Shown here: positions 60,751-64,000 of the stretch, one piece after another
How positions within the stretch are numbered: position 1 is the stretch's first letter
How the letters are laid out: every line of letters starts with the position of its first letter
Origin: Icerya purchasi
Taxonomy: Eukaryota; Arthropoda; Insecta; Hemiptera; Monophlebidae
DNA: 64,000 nucleotides
Assembly: GCA_039619475.1 (NCBI GenBank)
Contig: CM077115.1
Location: 301,569,756 to 301,633,755 of the forward strand
Direction of reading: 5' to 3'
Translations under genes and position numbers: made by a program
Notes under the pieces: model-generated
Told to the model about the DNA's origin: nothing
The model's database searches: none
What the model saw: only the letters and a program-made list of their open reading frames with translations

Positions 60751-62025
60751 CCTTTTTTTTTCCTGGTGGCGCCCATGCACCATTTTTAACTACAATGGTC
60801 ATTACAGCACATGGGCCAGGGTAAAAGGGCTATTTCATAATTTAGTTATTAAATTGTTGGTCCTAAGAAAAACGAGTAGCATTTGTATGCGCGCTGGGTC
60901 ATTTGATAATATAGTTGGCAGAGGAATACCGGCAAAAGCGGAGAGGTCGAACGCCCTACATTGTATCAGTAGGTGTTCTACCGAAGGGTAAGAAGGACCG
61001 GAACAGAAAGGGCACGTGGGTGGGAGAAGGATACCTTCAAGTATATAATTGTGTGAGACCGCCGTATGCCCAACTCGCAACCGATTTAACACAGCCTATT
61101 CTCGACGCGTAAGGTAAAGAGAAGGGAACCATGGATCAGCCGTAAATTTTATGTTCTTCATAAAAGATCGATCCCTTTGCCACTGGCTGATCCACTCAGC
61201 CATCATACGTTCATGGAAATAAATCTTCACTTTGCAGATTGGTGGCGCTGCAAACGACATTGATGCGAGCAGAGCTGATTTGGACGCCATGTCAACTCGT
61301 TCGTTGCCTTGAATTCCTATATGACTCGGCACCCATAAGAGCGTTACCTGATTTCTTGCTTGATGGAGCAGCTTCAACGTGTAACTGACTTTCAGGGCTA
61401 AGATATCCGTGTTGTTCTGTGAGGAGATCGATTTTAGAGAAGCCGAAGAGTCAGTCATTAAAAGTATACTTCTATCTATACATCCTGACTCCAAACAAGT
61501 TACGAGGCTACTGTATACGGCGTACAATTCTGCTTCCTGTACCGAGCAATAATCATTTAGACGCATTGAAGTGATTTCACCACCGATTTCACATGCGCAC
61601 GTGGTTGGAGATGGGGAAATTTGCGGGTCTGCTTTGGAAGCATCAGTGTATATGTGCAAAGAGTTGGGATAACTATTGATTTTTTCGGCAACGCGGTGAA
61701 TTATGTCCACACCCGGTCCGCGAATTATTATCTCCAAGAGAGATGTGTCTATCCTTGCGGCGATGTCTTCCCAAGGGGGAAGTTTGTAATAAGGGGTGTC
61801 GAGATTTGGCAATTGTACGCCACTATCAATAGTTTGTTTGAATAATCTAGGAATTGGGTCACTAGGGAAAGAAGGGAGCGGAATATCAGTAATGTTTGAG
61901 AAGGAATTAATTTCGTACTGATGAAGGTACCAGTGGATTAAATCGCGTGCGGTAATAGAAAAACGGATCAGGGGAAGTGGGGGTATGCCGCTAAGGAAAC
62001 AAGCACTTAATTGATTAGTAAACAA
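60751..62025 (-). mobile_element. 5'-truncated LINE: RNase H and Cys/His tail
   Basis: The frame 62,025-61,096 runs 309 codons: an RT-to-RNase H linker (FLSGIPPLPLIRFSITARDL), then RNase H with LHIYTDASKADPQ, SVQEAELYAVYSSL, LLMTDSSASLKSI and LLWVPSHIGIQGNERVDMAS, so all catalytic residues are retained. One frameshift at about 61,095 leads to the tail MLNRLRVGHTAVSHNYILEG, CPFCSGPSYPSVEHLLIQC. The frame ends TNNLITKL, then a 3' UTR and an A9 stretch at 60,752-60,760. It resembles the element at 44-48 kb in layout, but a separate family, with a relative at 26.8 kb. Low decay suggests recent activity. Confidence 0.8.
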
Positions 62026-62620
62026 ACTTTATATACTTTTTCTAAAAAAAACTTCTGCGTTTCGACCACTTAAAAAACTTTTATCAATAAATGAAAAATA
62101 AACAAAGAAATCTTCGGAAACGTTTCAAATAAACACACCTATATGTTTTCTTGGAATTATAAAAAAAAAAAAAAATGGTAGAAGACACGATATATTCTAT
62201 AAAGGATATAATACTATTACACGTTTTTTTTTAACACGAATCTCTTATTATCGAGTGTCCCAAAGTCTCTGTTCACAGATTTTTTCGAACAATTTATCAA
62301 AGCCATATTTGTTTTGTTTTTCTTTTGATGAAGGGGGGGGGGGGGGGGGGTTGTCGGCTAAAGACGTTCACCTAATCCAAAGGTATGTCAGCAAGCCACA
62401 TTTGTTCTTTAACCATCATTGAAATGAAAAAACAAGTTTTCGTCTCAGTCGCAAACACTTATTTACAGCCGATGAACAGAGGAAATCATCTAAAAAATCG
62501 TGATGTGATTTATTTTCCGAAATTTAGGTAATCATTAGTATGAATTTACTTATAAGAATTTGAAAGGAAATAAAAATAAATATAATAAAAACTTAATTGG
62601 CAAACATTTGTCTTATATAT
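62026..62620. other. No gene; 18-base G run
   Basis: 62,333-62,350 is 18 consecutive G, a possible G-quadruplex or sequencing-prone tract. Otherwise AT-rich. Confidence 0.45.
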
Positions 62621-62624
62621 ATAC

Positions 62625-62995
62625 ATCATCATCATCATCATCTGGTGCAGCAATCCGTGAACTGGTCCGCCCCTATACTTCGTCTTTTCCATTTGTATTG
62701 GTTATCGGCCATCCTTTTCATTTCTGAGTAACTAAGCAGCCGGAATCCCTTGTCAGCTTATCTACCTAGCTTAATCGTGGCCTACCTTTTACACGTCTTT
62801 CTGGGATGTATCCTTCCATTATATCCCGCAGCAATGCTCCATGTCGGAGCACGTGGCCCATCCAACGCAGTTTTCGACTTTTGATTTGGTTCAGTATTTG
62901 TCGTGTTTCGCTGATTCGATTTAAGATTTCTTGATTGGTTCCCTTTTTCGTCCAGCTTATTTTCTCCATCCGTCTTCAGCACCACATTTTAAATG
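62625..62995 (-). mobile_element. RTE-like LINE C-terminal fragment with (ATC)n tail
   Basis: Minus strand: MEKISWTKKGTNQEILNRIS, then QIKSRKLRWMGHVLRHG and RRVKGRPRLS, the endpiece of RT proteins whose closing sequence is W.GHVLR...GRPR, as in RTE-type LINEs. A (GAT)n microsatellite (CATCATCAT at 62,625-62,641) forms its 3' end, a usual feature of such elements. Only the last 120 codons remain, with stops. Confidence 0.65.
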
Positions 62996-63044
62996 TCGCT
63001 ATCTTAAGGTAAGATAGAGAAAGAGAGAGAGAGGATATATAGAC

Positions 63045-64000
63045 CCGGCGAACTTCGTACCGCTCCAGAACCAATAAATGTTGTGTTCACTTATCAGTAA
63101 TTAATACTCAAAATGAATTAAGTTCAATAAATGTACAAAAATCAAAATGAAAAGTATTTTAATTACGCGTGGCAGCAAGGAATTATTCCCCTTAATAACA
63201 AAAATCAGTATAAATTTACTTTAAAAAATTAAAGTAAACTACTTTTTGGAAAGATGTTTTTTCGGGCTATACCATCAGCTAACAACACAGGGTACACACT
63301 CAATTGATATACTTTATTAATTACGAGTGTGTACTCTGTGCTGTTAGCTGATGATGGGACGAAAAAACGTGTTTCTAAAGTAATCTAATTTCGTAAAGTA
63401 AATTTATACCGATTTTTAGTATTTCCTACACATATAATGTACGGAATCCCAATAAGATGGTTCAGAAACGACAAAAATATTTAATTACACAATAGCTCGG
63501 AAACGGTTTGACTTATCAGAATTGGATCATAAATTACAATTAAACTTCTATCTGTGACAATTTATAACTTTAAGCTGAGCGATTACCCTGGCCGGCAAGA
63601 AACCGTCTGGAATATGTAATATTGAATTTAGAACAACTTCAAAAATCACCCTTTAAAAATTCATAACTCATCACCAGATAATCATTTAAAAGTTAAATTC
63701 AAAATATAAAACAAAACACAGCAGCCCTTTCGTAAAATTCAAAAATTACGGTTAAACAGCCAATCTAAAAACACACAGGACTGAACCTTTGAATTCACTT
63801 TCCGAATGGTTGGAAAATGTTTTCAATGACTGCACACGTTGATTTTTATGTTTTTTACGGACATTTAGCGGTCAAAATGATAGACGTCTTTTGATATATA
63901 TAGCCTTTTTACAACATTTTTAAATTTTTTTTCTTGCTAAGATAAATAATAAATCGCAATATTTTTACGACCGAAATATAAAATTGACACTCTCCGCACA
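63045..64000. repeat. Second copy of the GACCCGGCGAACTTCGTACC repeat
   Basis: Begins GACCCGGCGAACTTCGTACC at about 63,045 and matches 41,905-42,600 for about 700 bp, with small indels. It contains a 45-bp-arm inverted repeat at 63,256-63,370 that is only half present in the other copy. It runs to the window edge. Confidence 0.65.

Noticed and set aside
1..64000. tRNA, rRNA, CRISPR, bacterial operons or endogenous virus genes
   Set aside because: No tRNA-like internal promoter pair, no regular spacer array, no ribosome-binding-site-led operons, and all reverse transcriptases are of non-LTR type with APE endonuclease or RNase H rather than retroviral pol; no env or protease motif was seen.

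Overview
The window looks like a stretch of an AT-rich, transposon-laden insect nuclear genome. Evidence is spliced genes with canonical GT/AG introns, an Orb/CPEB1 protein of arthropod type, and many decayed non-LTR retrotransposons and hAT relatives. I cannot name the species; a hemipteroid insect is a guess from the mix of repeats.

Three host genes are visible. (1) 3,412-9,367, minus strand: the 5' part of a FASTK-family mitochondrial protein, best matching TBRG4/FASTKD4, as three phase-0 exons separated by 1.8 and 3.4 kb introns; the gene continues off the left side. (2) 34,169-36,693, plus strand: a complete CPEB1-class orb gene in ten coding exons, 460 codons, with two RRMs and a CPEB zinc-binding (ZZ) domain. 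It has two possible first coding exons that both splice in phase, CPE-like UUUUUAU elements in its 3' region and a candidate intron just after the stop. (3) 55,245-55,418, minus strand: the last exon of a HAD-family pseudouridine-5'-phosphatase (PUDP/Gs1-like) gene whose other exons lie to the right.

The rest is mostly mobile DNA. 1-1,786: 5'-truncated I-like LINE (minus). 11.1-12.7 kb: jockey-like relic (minus). 12.7-17.9 kb: several I-like LINE fragments, one apparently inserted in another in the opposite orientation. 18.3-18.9 kb: Mutator-like transposase remnant. 20.2-24.6 kb: long I-like LINE with gag-like ORF1 and endonuclease/RT ORF2, itself hit by a poly(A)-tailed insertion. 25-33 kb: short LINE 3' ends. 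39,023-43,570: a full-length hAT element (ZMYM1/DUF4371-type transposase, decayed) with an exact 8-bp target duplication, carrying a second repeat inside it and sitting in a repeat whose other copy at 50 kb shows the empty site. 43.9-48.6 kb: a nearly intact second LINE family with a ruined RT active site. 52,860-54,674: a long inverted repeat with arms of about 525 bp. 57.2-59.8 kb: an R1-like LINE split by a 639-bp hAT-type MITE. 60.75-62.0 kb and 62.6-63.0 kb: further LINE remains. 63.0-64.0 kb: a second copy of the repeat nested in the hAT element.

The most interesting items are the compact orb gene with alternative starts and possible self-regulatory 3' elements, the long inverted repeat, and the datable nesting of transposons. 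I found no convincing tRNA, rRNA, CRISPR, bacterial or viral gene. All exon limits and repeat borders were read by eye; no alignment or database search was possible.
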